DNA of 64,000 nt from Cymodocea nodosa. Taxonomy: Eukaryota; Streptophyta; Magnoliopsida; Alismatales; Cymodoceaceae. The stretch lies in assembly GCA_036874045.1 (NCBI GenBank), contig CM072337.1:6510001-6574000 (forward strand), in the 5' to 3' direction. Shown here one piece after another: positions 1 through 9,201 of this stretch (positions within the stretch are counted from its first letter, which is position 1; each line of letters opens with the position of its first letter). Under the pieces are notes generated by a model, which was given only the letters and a program-made list of their open reading frames with translations, had not been told where the DNA came from and made no database searches. The position numbers were made by a program, and so were the translations under genes.

Positions 1-158
1 CTATTTTATTGAAGATAATTCATTTGTTGTTCATGGGATCTAATCATCTGTAAATGTCTCAGTTTCAAACAGTCAGAAATGTCATGTCCTTCAGACGTGC
101 AGAATTCACATATGCTAATTACAGCTTTCAAAAATCTTTAAGCATAAGCAAATGCCAT
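1..158 (-). pseudogene. Element E: start of gag-pol frame with nucleocapsid zinc knuckle (partial)
   Basis: On the minus strand a reading frame opens at an ATG near 158 and runs off the left window edge. It contains a retroviral zinc knuckle CX2CX4HX4C (CEFCTSEGHDISDC), which binds RNA in nucleocapsids. It is almost identical to the start of the gag-pol frame of element C (62.8 kb) and sits at the same short distance from the primer site. One codon that reads CAA in C is TAA here, so the copy is broken. No capsid domain lies between primer site and knuckle. Confidence 0.75.
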
Positions 159-245
159 ATTCTCAATTACAAAAGAAAACACACAACACTCTAGCTATTA
201 AAATAAAACATCTCTAACAATTGCTTATATTAATTCAACTCAATT

Positions 246-262
246 CCCTAGCAACGGCGCCA
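246..262 (-). other. Primer binding site (tRNA-Asp type) of element E
   Basis: Read on the plus strand, the segment ends GCAACGGCGCCA, the 3' end of plant tRNA-Asp, so the minus-strand element is primed by this tRNA. It lies 7 bases inside the LTR end at 270, as in Athila-type Gypsy elements. It fixes the orientation of E: 5' LTR on the right, internal region to the left. Confidence 0.85.
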
Positions 263-269
263 TAAAACT

Positions 270-1519
270 TGTTTGTGTTTTCCAGGACATCACCAAAATA
301 TCTGATTAGATCTCCAATAACAATCTAGAGAAACTGGATTTGTTACTTCTGTTTTTACTTAGTAATTTATCTTTATGCCTATTCTTTTTCTTTTAGAAGT
401 AAACAAACAACCTTTAATATAATTTAGATATTAATTCCAATTTGTACTTTAACTGCAAGTGCACAGTGTCTATTGTATCAGTGTGCAAGTACAGGTCGAT
501 CCCACAGGGAATTGCTTAAAAGTTTAGAACTGTCCGTTTGTTAACAATCAAATTTATATAATCAATAAGCTCTCCGTTGAATTACGGTTAACTCAATGGA
601 TATAGTTCGTTGAGTTATAGCTAACTCAACGGACTAACCTCATGGACTTAAGCTAACTCCACGAGCCTGTCTTTTCTTTTAAATACTGCTATTTACAAAG
701 GAATTCGATGGTTGGTGATTATGGTGGTGATGATGATGGTTGGTGTGGTACTTCAGAGAATTGCGACGCTCATCCTCCTCTACACACACTGTCAGTCCAT
801 CGATCACACCCACACTTCTTTTTCTTCTTTTCTTTTATATTTCTTCAATAGTAACTGCTTCTGCTTGAATGGTCGGTTGGATTTCCTTCATTCATATCAA
901 TGGCGATGATTTCTTCTCCCTGTGCAATACATGCAATCGTGGTTTTTCTTCCAACTGTCCTGTTTCTGTAACCGGTACAGTGGCATATTAGAAATAAATA
1001 GTCCATGGAGTTACAGATAACTCGACGGACTTACCTCGTTGATTTAACTATAAAACACATGCATAAATTTAACTATCTGATGCTCAGGTGCATTTTTGGA
1101 TAGTTATAGACAATTCACCGAAAGTTCACTTAAGTCAAGCATTATGGTTTCGACACGTGTACTTCAGGAAATAATAAAATATTCTTTTAAAACATAACTG
1201 TTCGGCAATATAAACATAACTATCTGATACATGTTCGGTCTGTTAAACATAACTACCTGAAATATGTTCGGTATGTTAAACATAACTGTCCGAAATATCA
1301 GAAAATTCAGATACTTAAGAATTTCACAGCCTACAACTTACCAATAGTTCAGAAATGTACTAAATTGACATTAATTCCCCAAAATTAAGTAAATTCTTTA
1401 ATTAAAGCATATAACAGTGCAATTATAACATAATGGCTTAATTCTCATATAATAAGCTAAATATTATGCAATTAACCATCATTTAACCGTTAATAATATG
1501 CACTTTTTCATTGTAAACA
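270..1519 (-). repeat. 5' LTR of Gypsy element E (C family, internally deleted)
   Basis: Starts TGTTTG and ends ..TAAACA on the plus strand, matching the C LTR at 49377-51422 end to end. It is only 1250 bp against 2046 bp. Most of the loss is one deletion near 700: sequence corresponding to C 49.78 kb continues directly with that of C 50.43 kb, joined in the short motif around GATGG. It keeps the run of palindromic GTTA/TAAC modules at 570-665. Right of 1519 the sequence is Copia pol, so E inserted into Copia element I. Confidence 0.85.
833..839 (-). promoter_or_regulatory. Putative TATA box of the E LTR
   Basis: TATAAAA on the minus strand, next to a CT-rich (plus strand) tract. The same motif is at the equivalent place in the other C-family LTRs (11860-11866, 45011-45017, 50571-50577). 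It is a likely core promoter for LTR transcription; no transcript evidence is available. Confidence 0.5.
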
Positions 1520-1892
1520 AGATCCAAGCTGCAAAGTATTGTTGCACTCTCGACCACAGAAGCTGAATATGTTGTAGTAGCAGAAGCAGCTAAATAAAGA
1601 ATTTGGCTAGAGAATGTACTAGTCGAATTAGGACACAAACAGAATGCTTAAGGAAGCATTCTGTTCTGTGACAATCAAAGTTCCATTTAATCAGCTGAAA
1701 ATTCGAAGTTTCATTCAAGGTCCAAGCGTATGAGAATGAGATTTCATTTCATAAGGGAAGAGATAAGCAGAACAAGTTAGATCTGCAGAAGATTGCAGGA
1801 GTTGAAAATGCTACAGATATGCTAACCAAAGTTCTGAATCTGTAGAAATTAAGGCTTTGTATGACCTTAATTGATCTCTTGAAGAATTGAGA
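1520..1892 (+). pseudogene. Copia element I: C-terminal RNase H part of pol
   Basis: Translation gives SKLQSIVALSTTEAEY-like RNase H sequence, then the conserved Copia end with FHSRSKR, HFIREEI and ATDMLTKVLNL. This is the far C-terminus of a Ty1/Copia polyprotein. It matches the minus-strand Copia G copy at 4763-5590, so I and G are one family. Several in-frame stops and a frameshift around 1760 make it non-functional. The left end is cut exactly at the LTR of element E. Confidence 0.85.
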
Positions 1893-2011
1893 AAATTAAG
1901 GCGATGAAGAGTTGATGATTATTTGAGTTGTTGTTGCAATAATCTGTAAGCCAAGAGTAGAGATTGATTTTTTTTTTCTTTGATTATTGTGCCAAACTCC
2001 AAGTGATAGAT

Positions 2012-3020
2012 TGTTAGGGAAGGTGTGGAGTATGCAACAAGAAGTCCTGGTTCAATCGGAAGCTTGTTAATAGTAAGTATTCGATAGATAGATATTTTCG
2101 GTAGGTTATCAGGCTTAAGTATCCGAAAATAAAGTTTCAATTTGAGGCTTTGAGCTAACTATCCGAAAGTCAAAATATTTTAGAAGGTTACTAGTTGTAA
2201 CCATCTGGAATGACTTAAAGGACACTTAAGTGGACGTTCAGACATTTATGAAGCTAAGTATTCGAAAGTAAGACACTTAAGTGGATGTTTAAATAGTTAA
2301 GAAGCCAAGTATCTAAAAAGTAGTGACTTAAGTGGATCTTCGGATAGTTAGGTAGTAACTATTTGAAAATCATAAGTTTTTGGAAGGTTACAAATACATC
2401 CTTCCGAAATGACTGAAGAGACACTTAAGTGAGTTTTCGGATAGTTAAGATTGTAACTATCCAAAAGACATGCAATTTTTGGAGAGTTAACAGTAGAACC
2501 TTTCGAAAGGACATAGAGAGAGAAGTAAGTGGTTTTTCAGACAGTTAAGTTTGTAACTATTTGAAATACCGAATATCTCTAGAAAGTTAGCCGCCTACTA
2601 CAATACTGCTCGTTACAAGAAATGAAGAAAGAAGAATTTCTTCGGATAGTGTGATGCGTGTGTCTTCCATCAAGTATATGTATGTGTCATTGAATATGGT
2701 TGTATTTCTTTGATAATTTGTACAGGGGAAAACTTGTCTTTTGAATATGGTTGTATTTCCCTATATATGTAAGGGGTCATCCACATCCAAAGGATGCCAT
2801 GCCAAACCATCCCTTGATTTTTGTTCTCCCCCTTCTTTGTACCAACAACCATACAATAAGGAATCATGGTAGATTGATCACCCGTGGACATACCTGTGTT
2901 GGAGAACCACGTAAATTTGTTGTTATTCAAATTCTCTACTTGCAATCCTCTCTTCCACGCATATCTCTTCTCCACGCCACCCCTAGATGCTCTACGTTTG
3001 TTTGATCTTTCCGTACAACA
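2012..3020 (+). repeat. LTR of Copia element I
   Basis: Begins TGTTAGGG shortly after the pol end and ends ..GTACAACA immediately before an initiator-Met-type primer site, about 1009 bp. It contains an array of inverted-repeat modules (about 2090-2600) and a TATA-like TATATATG at 2762-2769. A pol end lies upstream and a gag start downstream, so this single LTR serves as 3' LTR of one copy and 5' LTR of the next, or is the product of recombination. Confidence 0.75.
2090..2600. repeat. Array of GGATAGTTA/TAACTATCC hairpin modules in Copia I LTR
   Basis: Roughly every 90-110 bases a module recurs: ACTTAAGTGG spacer, then GGATAGTTA or GGAAGGTTA arm, short loop, and complementary TAACTATCC or CATCCTTCC arm. 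The clearest is 2439-2462, a 9-bp perfect stem with a 6-base loop. Neighbouring modules at about 2350-2380 and 2540-2570 have one or two mismatches. Function unknown. Confidence 0.7.
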
Positions 3021-3022
3021 AC

Positions 3023-3034
3023 TAGTATTAGAGC
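3023..3034 (+). other. Primer binding site (initiator tRNA-Met type) of Copia I
   Basis: TAGTATTAGAGC differs at two positions from the common plant Copia primer site TGGTATCAGAGC. It lies 2 bases after the LTR end, so the sequence to the right is the 5' end of a Copia internal region. Confidence 0.75.
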
Positions 3035-3038
3035 GAGG

Positions 3039-3224
3039 TTGGACATCTCCGGGTTTGCATCTGATATTTCGAAGAGATTTATCAAGGTTCAAGCCATTTC
3101 CGCAAGGATATCCCCCATTGGCGCAACTACCGTCGTCACCGGCGCCAGTCTGCACACTCCGACGTCAAGTCGTGCGCCTTCCTCGTCCGTGCTCCGTTGT
3201 GTCTCAAATTTTGAGGATGTGTAG
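3039..3224 (+). pseudogene. Copia I gag N-terminus (fragment)
   Basis: An open frame begins MDISGFASDISKRF just after the primer site and runs 61 codons. Its position and start context fit the N-terminus of Copia gag, but no gag domain is reached. After about 3225 the sequence jumps within 200 bases to RT, so most of gag, protease and integrase has been deleted. Confidence 0.45.
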
Positions 3225-3450
3225 TAAGCTTCCTGAACTTCCTTCCTTTAAAATTTCGTGATCTGAAGTTTCGTATTCAGAGAGATACAACAAGAGGCAT
3301 CTGGCTAGGGCACATTAGTTTTCTAGACGAGTGACTCTTTGATTGTCGGATTTTGGGATTTTTGTGATTGTGGTTTTGTGCTTGGTTCTTCGAATTCCTG
3401 TTATACATCTTACATCTATTAGAATTTTGTTATCTATTGGTGCAGCATAG

Positions 3451-3657
3451 GATTTAGATTTGGAACAACTAGATGTAAAGACGGCCTTCTTGCATGGTGC
3501 GTTGGAAGAAAATATTTGGATGGAACAACCAACAGGGTTTGTGGTGAAAGGTAAATTTGATTGGGTTTGCAAATTAAATAAGTCATTGTATGGACTTAAA
3601 CAGTCCCCACGCCAATGGTACAAAAGGTTTGATGCCTTTATAGTTAAAGTTTACTGA
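3451..3657 (+). pseudogene. Copia I reverse transcriptase fragment
   Basis: Reads LEQLDVKTAFLHGALEENIW and then SLYGLKQSPRQWYKRFDAF, the classic RVT_2 (Copia RT) blocks preceding the YVDD active site. The frame ends at 3657, where homology to a C-family LTR begins (3645 onward), so the catalytic part is gone. Confidence 0.85.
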
Positions 3658-4186
3658 AGTTGGTTCGTTTAAAAGACTAAAAAAATTTTAATGGTTATTG
3701 TTTGAATTATCTAAATGTTAGTATTGCCTAAAGATAAATCTAGTGTTTACTAACATTAAAGAGCTTAATTGGTGTTATTTACAATCTATGGAACTGTCCA
3801 ATGGTTGGCCGATTTCCTCTGTAAATAGCAGTATTAAATAGGAAAGGCAGGCTCGTGGAATTAACTTAAGTCCACAAGGTTAGTCCGTTGAGTTAGCCAT
3901 AACTCAACGAACTTAATCCATTGAGTTAACTGTAATTCAACGGAGAGCTTATTGAATATATAAATTTGATTGTTAAAATCAGAACAGTTCGCAATTCTTA
4001 AGCAATTCCCTGTGGGATCGACCTGTACTTGCACACTAATACAATAGACATTGTGCACTTATAGTTAAAATACACATTGGAATTAATATCTAATTTTTGT
4101 GAAAGGTTGTTTGTTTACTTCTAAAAAGGAATAGGCATAAAGATAAACTAAGTAAAAATAGAAGTTAACAAATCCAAGTTTTTCTA
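3645..4186 (+). repeat. Truncated C-family Gypsy LTR (3' half)
   Basis: Complementary to the C LTR segment 49.38-49.95 kb, so it is a plus-oriented R/U5 half. It contains the palindromic modules at 3853-3875, 3886-3909 (perfect 10-bp arms CGTTGAGTTA / TAACTCAACG) and 3918-3941, and the conserved block GATCGACCTGTACTTGCAC near 4017. The last ~30 LTR bases and the first part of the primer site are deleted: CTAG is followed directly by CACCGTTGCCAGGGA at 4187-4201, a remnant tRNA-Asp-type primer site. Confidence 0.8.
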
Positions 4187-4234
4187 GCACCGTTGCCAGG
4201 GATCCAAACAATGTCAATGAAAATTTGAAGTATC

Positions 4235-4718
4235 AGATGGAAGAAAATTCAGTGAAGCAGAAAATGTCAGATTTATGTCGCTGAAAATTTGAAATATCAG
4301 TTGGAAGAAAGTTTAGTGAAGTAGAAAAAGGTAATCTATACGTCACTAAAGATTTAAAGTATTAGAAGAAAGCAAATTCGGTGAAGTAGAGAAAGACAAG
4401 ATATTTGTTACAAAAGAATTGCTGAAGAAGAAAAAGAAGAAGAAAGATTTCAAACAAGGAGAAATGTTTTAAATTCCACAAAATAGTTTTCTCTATTTGT
4501 AGTTATAAAATTGTATAGATGAAACATGGTATCGATATATAATTGCATCTACAATTTCTGAGGAGAATTGAATTGTATATTGTAATTGAAACCTTGAATA
4601 AAAATGATTTTATGAAAACAGTGTCTTGACTTGTTTTTGAGTTTTAAAGTTTCAATTATAATCGAAAATGTTGAAAAACACAATTCATCCCCCTCTTATG
4701 TAGCTATACGATCCTGCA
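4235..4718 (+). repeat. Truncated Copia F-family LTR (3' part)
   Basis: Closely matches 15.94-16.42 kb, the 3' third of the Copia F 5' LTR, including the GAAGAAAATTCAGTGAAGTAG repeats and the end ..GATCCTGCA. It abuts Copia G at 4719. It is not followed by a Copia primer site, so it is a stray LTR piece or the left edge of a rearranged F copy. Confidence 0.75.
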
Positions 4719-5718
4719 AGAATAGCTCAAATAATCATCAACTCTTCATCTCCTTCTTCTTTTCAATTATTCAGGAGACCAATTAGGGTCATATAGAGCC
4801 TTAATTTATGCAGATTCAAAACTTTAGTTAACATGTCTGTAGCATTTTCAGCACTAGCAATCTTCTGCAGATCTAATATATTTTGCTCTATCTCTTCCCT
4901 TATGAAATGAAATCTCATTCTCATATGCTTGGACCTTGAATGAAACTTCAAATTTTCAGCTCAATAAATGGCACTTTGATTGTCACAAAATAGAATGCTT
5001 CTTTTCTATTTGTGCCCTAATTTAGCTAGTACATTCTCTAGCCAGATTCTTTCTTTAGCTGCCTCAACAGTTGCAACATATTTAGCTTCTATGGTCAAGA
5101 GTGCAACAATACTTTGCAGTTTGGATCTCCAGCTAATTGTAGTACTTCCTATGTAGAAAACATAGCCTGAAGTACTTTTACATTTATGCAACTCTCTTCC
5201 CAAATCAACATCATAGTAGTCAATCAATTCAACTGGTCCTTTCTTGAAATTCATATCTACATCTAGGGAATATCTGAGATATCTGAGTATCCACAGTACA
5301 ATAGACCAATGCTCAGCTCCTAGATCTACCATATATCTACTGACCACTCCCATTGCATGAGATATATCAGGTCTTGTGCATATCATGGTATACATTAAAC
5401 TTCCCACTGTTGAAGCATATGGTATTCTAGATATTTTTGTCCTTTCTTCTTCAGTCTTAGCTAACTGATCTTTAGACAACTTGAAGTGGGGTCTGAGAGG
5501 TAGTTCAGTTTTCCTCTCATTTGAGATATTAAATCTCCTTAGTACCTTTTCTAGGTACTTCTTTTGATTTAATCTCAATGTGTCTGCCACTCTATCTCAG
5601 ATGATTCTCATACCCAAGATTCGCTTGGCTTCTCCTATATCCTTCATGTCAAATTCTTTTGACAGTTATCTCTTTAATTGCTTAATCTGTTCCATACTAG
5701 AACAAGTAATTAACATAT
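4719..5718 (-). pseudogene. Copia G (left piece): RT C-terminus and RNase H
   Basis: Minus-strand frames at 5006-5590 and 4763-4951 encode the region after the RT active site (about 5600-5717, ending NMLITCSSMEQIKQ), then RNase H with STVGSLMY, RPDISHAMG, KSTSGYVF and SKLQSIVALL, and the C-terminal FHSRSKH / ATDMLTKVLNL blocks. The piece is interrupted at 5718 by element D; the upstream part resumes at 13002. Stops and frame changes around 4950-5005 and 5590 show it is dead. Confidence 0.9.
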
Positions 5719-5989
5719 TGTTTAGAATGAAAAAGTGCAAAATATTAATGGTTAAATGATGGTTAATTGCAAAATATTTAGCTTATCATATTAGAATTAA
5801 GACATTATGTTATAATTGCACTGTTATATACTTTAATGAAAGAATCTGCATAATTTCTAGGAATTTGCATTAGTTAAGTACATTTTTGAACTATTGGTGA
5901 ATTACAAGCTTTTTAATTCTTAGGTTTCTGAATTTTCTGTTGTTTAAGAGAGTTATGTTTAATGTACCAGACAGTTATGCTTTAAATGA
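5719..5989 (+). repeat. 5' LTR stub of element D
   Basis: Matches the first ~271 bases of the D 3' LTR (11056 onward): TGTTTAGAATG start, TAATGGTTAAATGATGG, then ACCAGACAGTTATG. At about 5990 it switches abruptly to the accessory ORF, so the rest of the LTR, the primer site and the whole gag-pol were lost in one deletion. Confidence 0.85.
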
Positions 5990-7404
5990 AGCTGAAGATG
6001 ACAAGCTAGTACTTGTGGCTCAAGGGCCTGCAGAGCCCATTTTTGTAGATTTAATCTAAGAGAAGGAAGAAGAAGATCAAGCACAACTAATTAGAAGGAA
6101 AGGAAAAGAGATAGTTCCTGAACATCAAGAAGAGATTAAATCTAAGATGCAAATATTAAGAGGGCCTGTAGAGCCCATTTTTGTAGTCTTGCTATCGAAA
6201 TCTGAGGAGGAGCAGAAGTAGTAGCAACACAAGCAAAGAGAAAAAAAAAAACAAGCTGAAATTAGTCTACAGCTTATACAAAGAGAAGAAACTCAAATTA
6301 GGGCAGAAGCTGATTTACCCGTAACTCCATCCCAATCTAGCATAGAATCAGAAAGAATAGTGACAATGCATATTGGTAGTCAAGAGGAAGAAGAAAGAAT
6401 AGAAGCTGAACAAGTACACATTGAACAAGAAAGAAATGACTCGACAGATTCCATTGAAGAGGGAGAAACTCTTCAACAATTAATTGAAAGAATTCAGGAT
6501 AGAGTAGAAGTTCTGCTGGCTCTCCACCACAGACAGAAGTAGAAGCAAAAATGTAGGAATCTTTTGAGCATTTTTAGCAAATTCAAGTTCAACATTTTGA
6601 GGAGGAAATTCAAGAACAAACCCCTATGGAGCAACAAATTCAAATTCTTGACCCAACTGAAGTAATAGTTCTGAATGAAGTACACTTTTGGAGTCAGGAA
6701 GTATATAATAAATACCAAGAGATTAGAGGTTATGATGTTATTTATAGTAGGCCAGTAAACTAGGATGGTATACAAGAAATTAAAGACTTATTTGAGTTCT
6801 AGGGTCTACTACAATTTATTTCTCAATAGAGAGGGCATGTAGTATACGAAAATCTAGTGCCTTGCTTTTATACTAATTTGAGAGGAGAAAGTGGATTAAT
6901 TTCCAAGGTGGAGCAAGTTGATGTGCAGATAACACCAGAGCTTCTCCACAACATTTTTGGACTGAGAAGTGAAGGAATTGAAATTCTAGAAGAAACAACT
7001 ACAATGGAATGGGTTGAACAGGAAATTAGATAATGCATACCCATCGACCCTAGTGTGCCATTGTTGAACAGACTGAAGTACTTAAATGGAAAGGCACACA
7101 TGGTTGCAACCATATTGGTAAAAATTGTTTATCAAAGACAAGGCCACGACATTGAACTTAGTCAATTTATCAAATGGGCTACATATGCAGTTGTGAATAG
7201 AATTCAAATCAATTGGTGTCAAGTCTTCCTATCCAAACTGAGAATAGTAAAGAAGAAATTATTTTATGGAGATCTGATTCCACTACTGATGGTGGATAGT
7301 ATTGATTTCATGAAATGGGTATCTAAAAGGATTAAATCAAGAGCCATTTCAGTGAAGGAATATAGAAATTATGTTGCCGCTGAGATATCTAGACCTTCTA
7401 GAGG
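5990..7404 (+). pseudogene. Element D accessory ORF (coiled-coil plant-transposon-type protein), broken
   Basis: Homologous to the accessory ORF of element C (55243-57633). It reads GPAEPIFVDLI, EEEDQAQLIRRKGK and QAEISLQLIQREETQIRAEA: acidic, glutamate/lysine-rich sequence of coiled-coil type. The C-terminal part 7055-7400 reads PLLNRLKYLNGKAHMVATI, HDIELSQFIKWATYAVVNRI and KLFYGDLIPLLMVD. Many TAG/TAA codons and a frame change around 6550 disable it. At about 7404 it is replaced by LTR sequence. In plants such ORFs lie between integrase and 3' LTR; function unknown. Confidence 0.75.
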
Positions 7405-7782
7405 CATTAATGTTATTTACAATCTGTGGAATCGCCCAATGATTGGCCGAATTCCTCTGTAAATAACAGTATTAAACTGGAAAGATAGCTTCGTGGAGTT
7501 AACTTAATTCCACAAGGTTAGTCCATTGAGTTAGCTATAACTCAACTGAGTGCTTGCTGAATATATAAATTTCATTATTAAAAATGGAATAGTACACAAT
7601 TCTTACACAATTCTCTATGAGATCGAGCTGTACTTGCACACAAATACAATAAACACTATGCATTTGTAGTTAAAATACAAATTGGAATAAATATCTAATT
7701 TATGTGAAAGGTTGTTTGTTCACTTCTAAATAGGAATTACTGATATAAGCAAGTTTAAGATTTAACTTTTCACAACCAAACA
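7405..7782 (+). repeat. C-family LTR fragment inside element D
   Basis: Plus-oriented 3' third of an LTR (compare 12594-13001), from the ATGTTATTTACAATCTGTGG block to a CCAAACA end at 7782. It includes the GTTA/TAAC module at 7521-7545 and the ACCTGTACTTGCAC-like block near 7627. It separates the accessory ORF from the F-box gene, showing that D joins two different element pieces. Confidence 0.75.
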
Positions 7783-8079
7783 ATTGCCAATGCAAGCAAT
7801 ACCGAACCCTGTCAATAGAACTATTAATGAAATTGATACCTCCTATGGGAGAAAGCTGAATGAAGTAGTATAACTGAAGCAACTATGTATAATATAGTAA
7901 GTAAGAAAATATATAAAAAGAAAAAAATGGAAGTTTAATTGTAGTTAGTAATATCTTAGAGTTATTACCTAACTCAATGAACTTAGTCCATTGAGTTATG
8001 ACCTAACTCCATGAGGATATGTAAGTAGGTATGTTAATTTTATGTCTGTTAAATTTTATATTATATAGAACCACAATAG

Positions 8080-9201
8080 ATGGAATTGATAAAATTACCA
8101 GTGGATGCACTGAGGGAAGTATTGAGCAACTTATCAGCTAAAGATCTGTGTAGATTGTGTTGTGTGTCAAAGGAAATTAAAGACTATGTTAGAGAAAAAT
8201 ATTTTCATAGACTACAAGCTGCAAAAATGACTAAGATTAGAGATGAATTTTTATGGAAGTCATTTAATCGTAGTTCAATCAGCTATGAATATCTGAATAT
8301 CGAAGAAACTGTTGGAATTCCACCCAATACATTAGAAGGAATAGTTCATATTATGGGGATAAATGAAGGATTAATTATTTAAAGAACAAAACCAAGGTAT
8401 GCAATTCTGTTACCCGATATTTTGATTAGAAATCCTATTATTAGAGAAGAATGGAATATAGGAAGGCCTAATAGATTTGAAGTGCCAACTAAAAATTGTG
8501 GGTTTGCTTTAACATTTTCTGATAAAAATTCAACCATTTCTGAAAAATTGTATTACTAGAGATCAATTGGAAATTGGGATGAGGATTTATGCTTAAGTTT
8601 GTATAATTTTCTAAATAGATCTTAGATTAAAAATACTAAGATATATCTAGGACAGAAAACATTAATTAACAACATACATGTTATACTTGATGGATATATA
8701 TATCTAGTCTCAGATATATCAGTTGCATTTAGATCTGATTTATACATACTAAGCATAGATAGTTATGATGATGACTTTATAGAAATATTGCCTATACCTA
8801 GTGAGATATCTAAACCAATGTCTGCAGAATATGATAAAATTCAATTAGGAATGTGGTATAATGAATATGATGATCCTACTTTATGTCTGATTAGATGGTG
8901 GGATGAATTGATGAAATTTCAAATATGGATTATAAAAGACCTAAATGAATGGAAGTAGGAAGAAAAATAAATAGAAATATATGTAGCAGTAGAAACAACT
9001 GCATTATCCCTTTCTGCATTTCAATTCATTAATGGAAATACATTGATATTTAGTATTGATAACATACTACAAGTTTACAAATTAAAAAAGAAAGCAGACA
9101 GCATTAAAATAGAATTAATAGAAATAAAAATTATGCCTCAAAAGTTTGCTTGAACTAACACGTTTATTCCATTTGTCACTACTTTTCAACCATGTTCTTA
9201 A
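8080..9201 (+). pseudogene. Retrotransposon-borne F-box protein gene, D copy (broken)
   Basis: One frame from ATG 8080 to TAA 9199-9201, about 373 codons. Residues 5-45 form an F-box: LPVDALREVLSNLSAKDLC, then RLCCVSKEIKDYV, the SKP1-binding fold of SCF ubiquitin ligases. The rest aligns with the C and H copies (FNRSS, IPPNTLEGI, ILIRNPI, IGNWDEDL, VILDGYIYLV, YDDPTLCLIRWWDEL) and resembles the F-box-associated region of plant F-box proteins. In-frame stops occur near 8380, 8557, 8623, 8956, 8968 and 9152. At least four of these replace tryptophan codons seen in the other copies (TGG to TAG/TGA). It lies between the accessory ORF and the 3' LTR, where other elements may carry env-like genes. 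Confidence 0.8.

Noticed and set aside
712..909. ORF in the E LTR, also at 50435-50647
   Set aside because: LTR sequence on the antisense strand of the element, spanning its TATA region; no domain.
2090..2600. Regularly spaced repeats in the Copia I LTR considered as a CRISPR-like array
   Set aside because: Units are imperfect palindromes with variable arms, no identical repeat with unique spacers, no cas genes, and the setting is a plant LTR.
2670..3155. 161-codon minus-strand ORF
   Set aside because: Antisense to the Copia I LTR and gag start; no domain; overlaps TATA and primer site.
8080..9201. Ordinary host F-box gene
   Set aside because: All three copies sit inside retrotransposon boundaries at the same place and share flanking element sequence, so they are element-borne.
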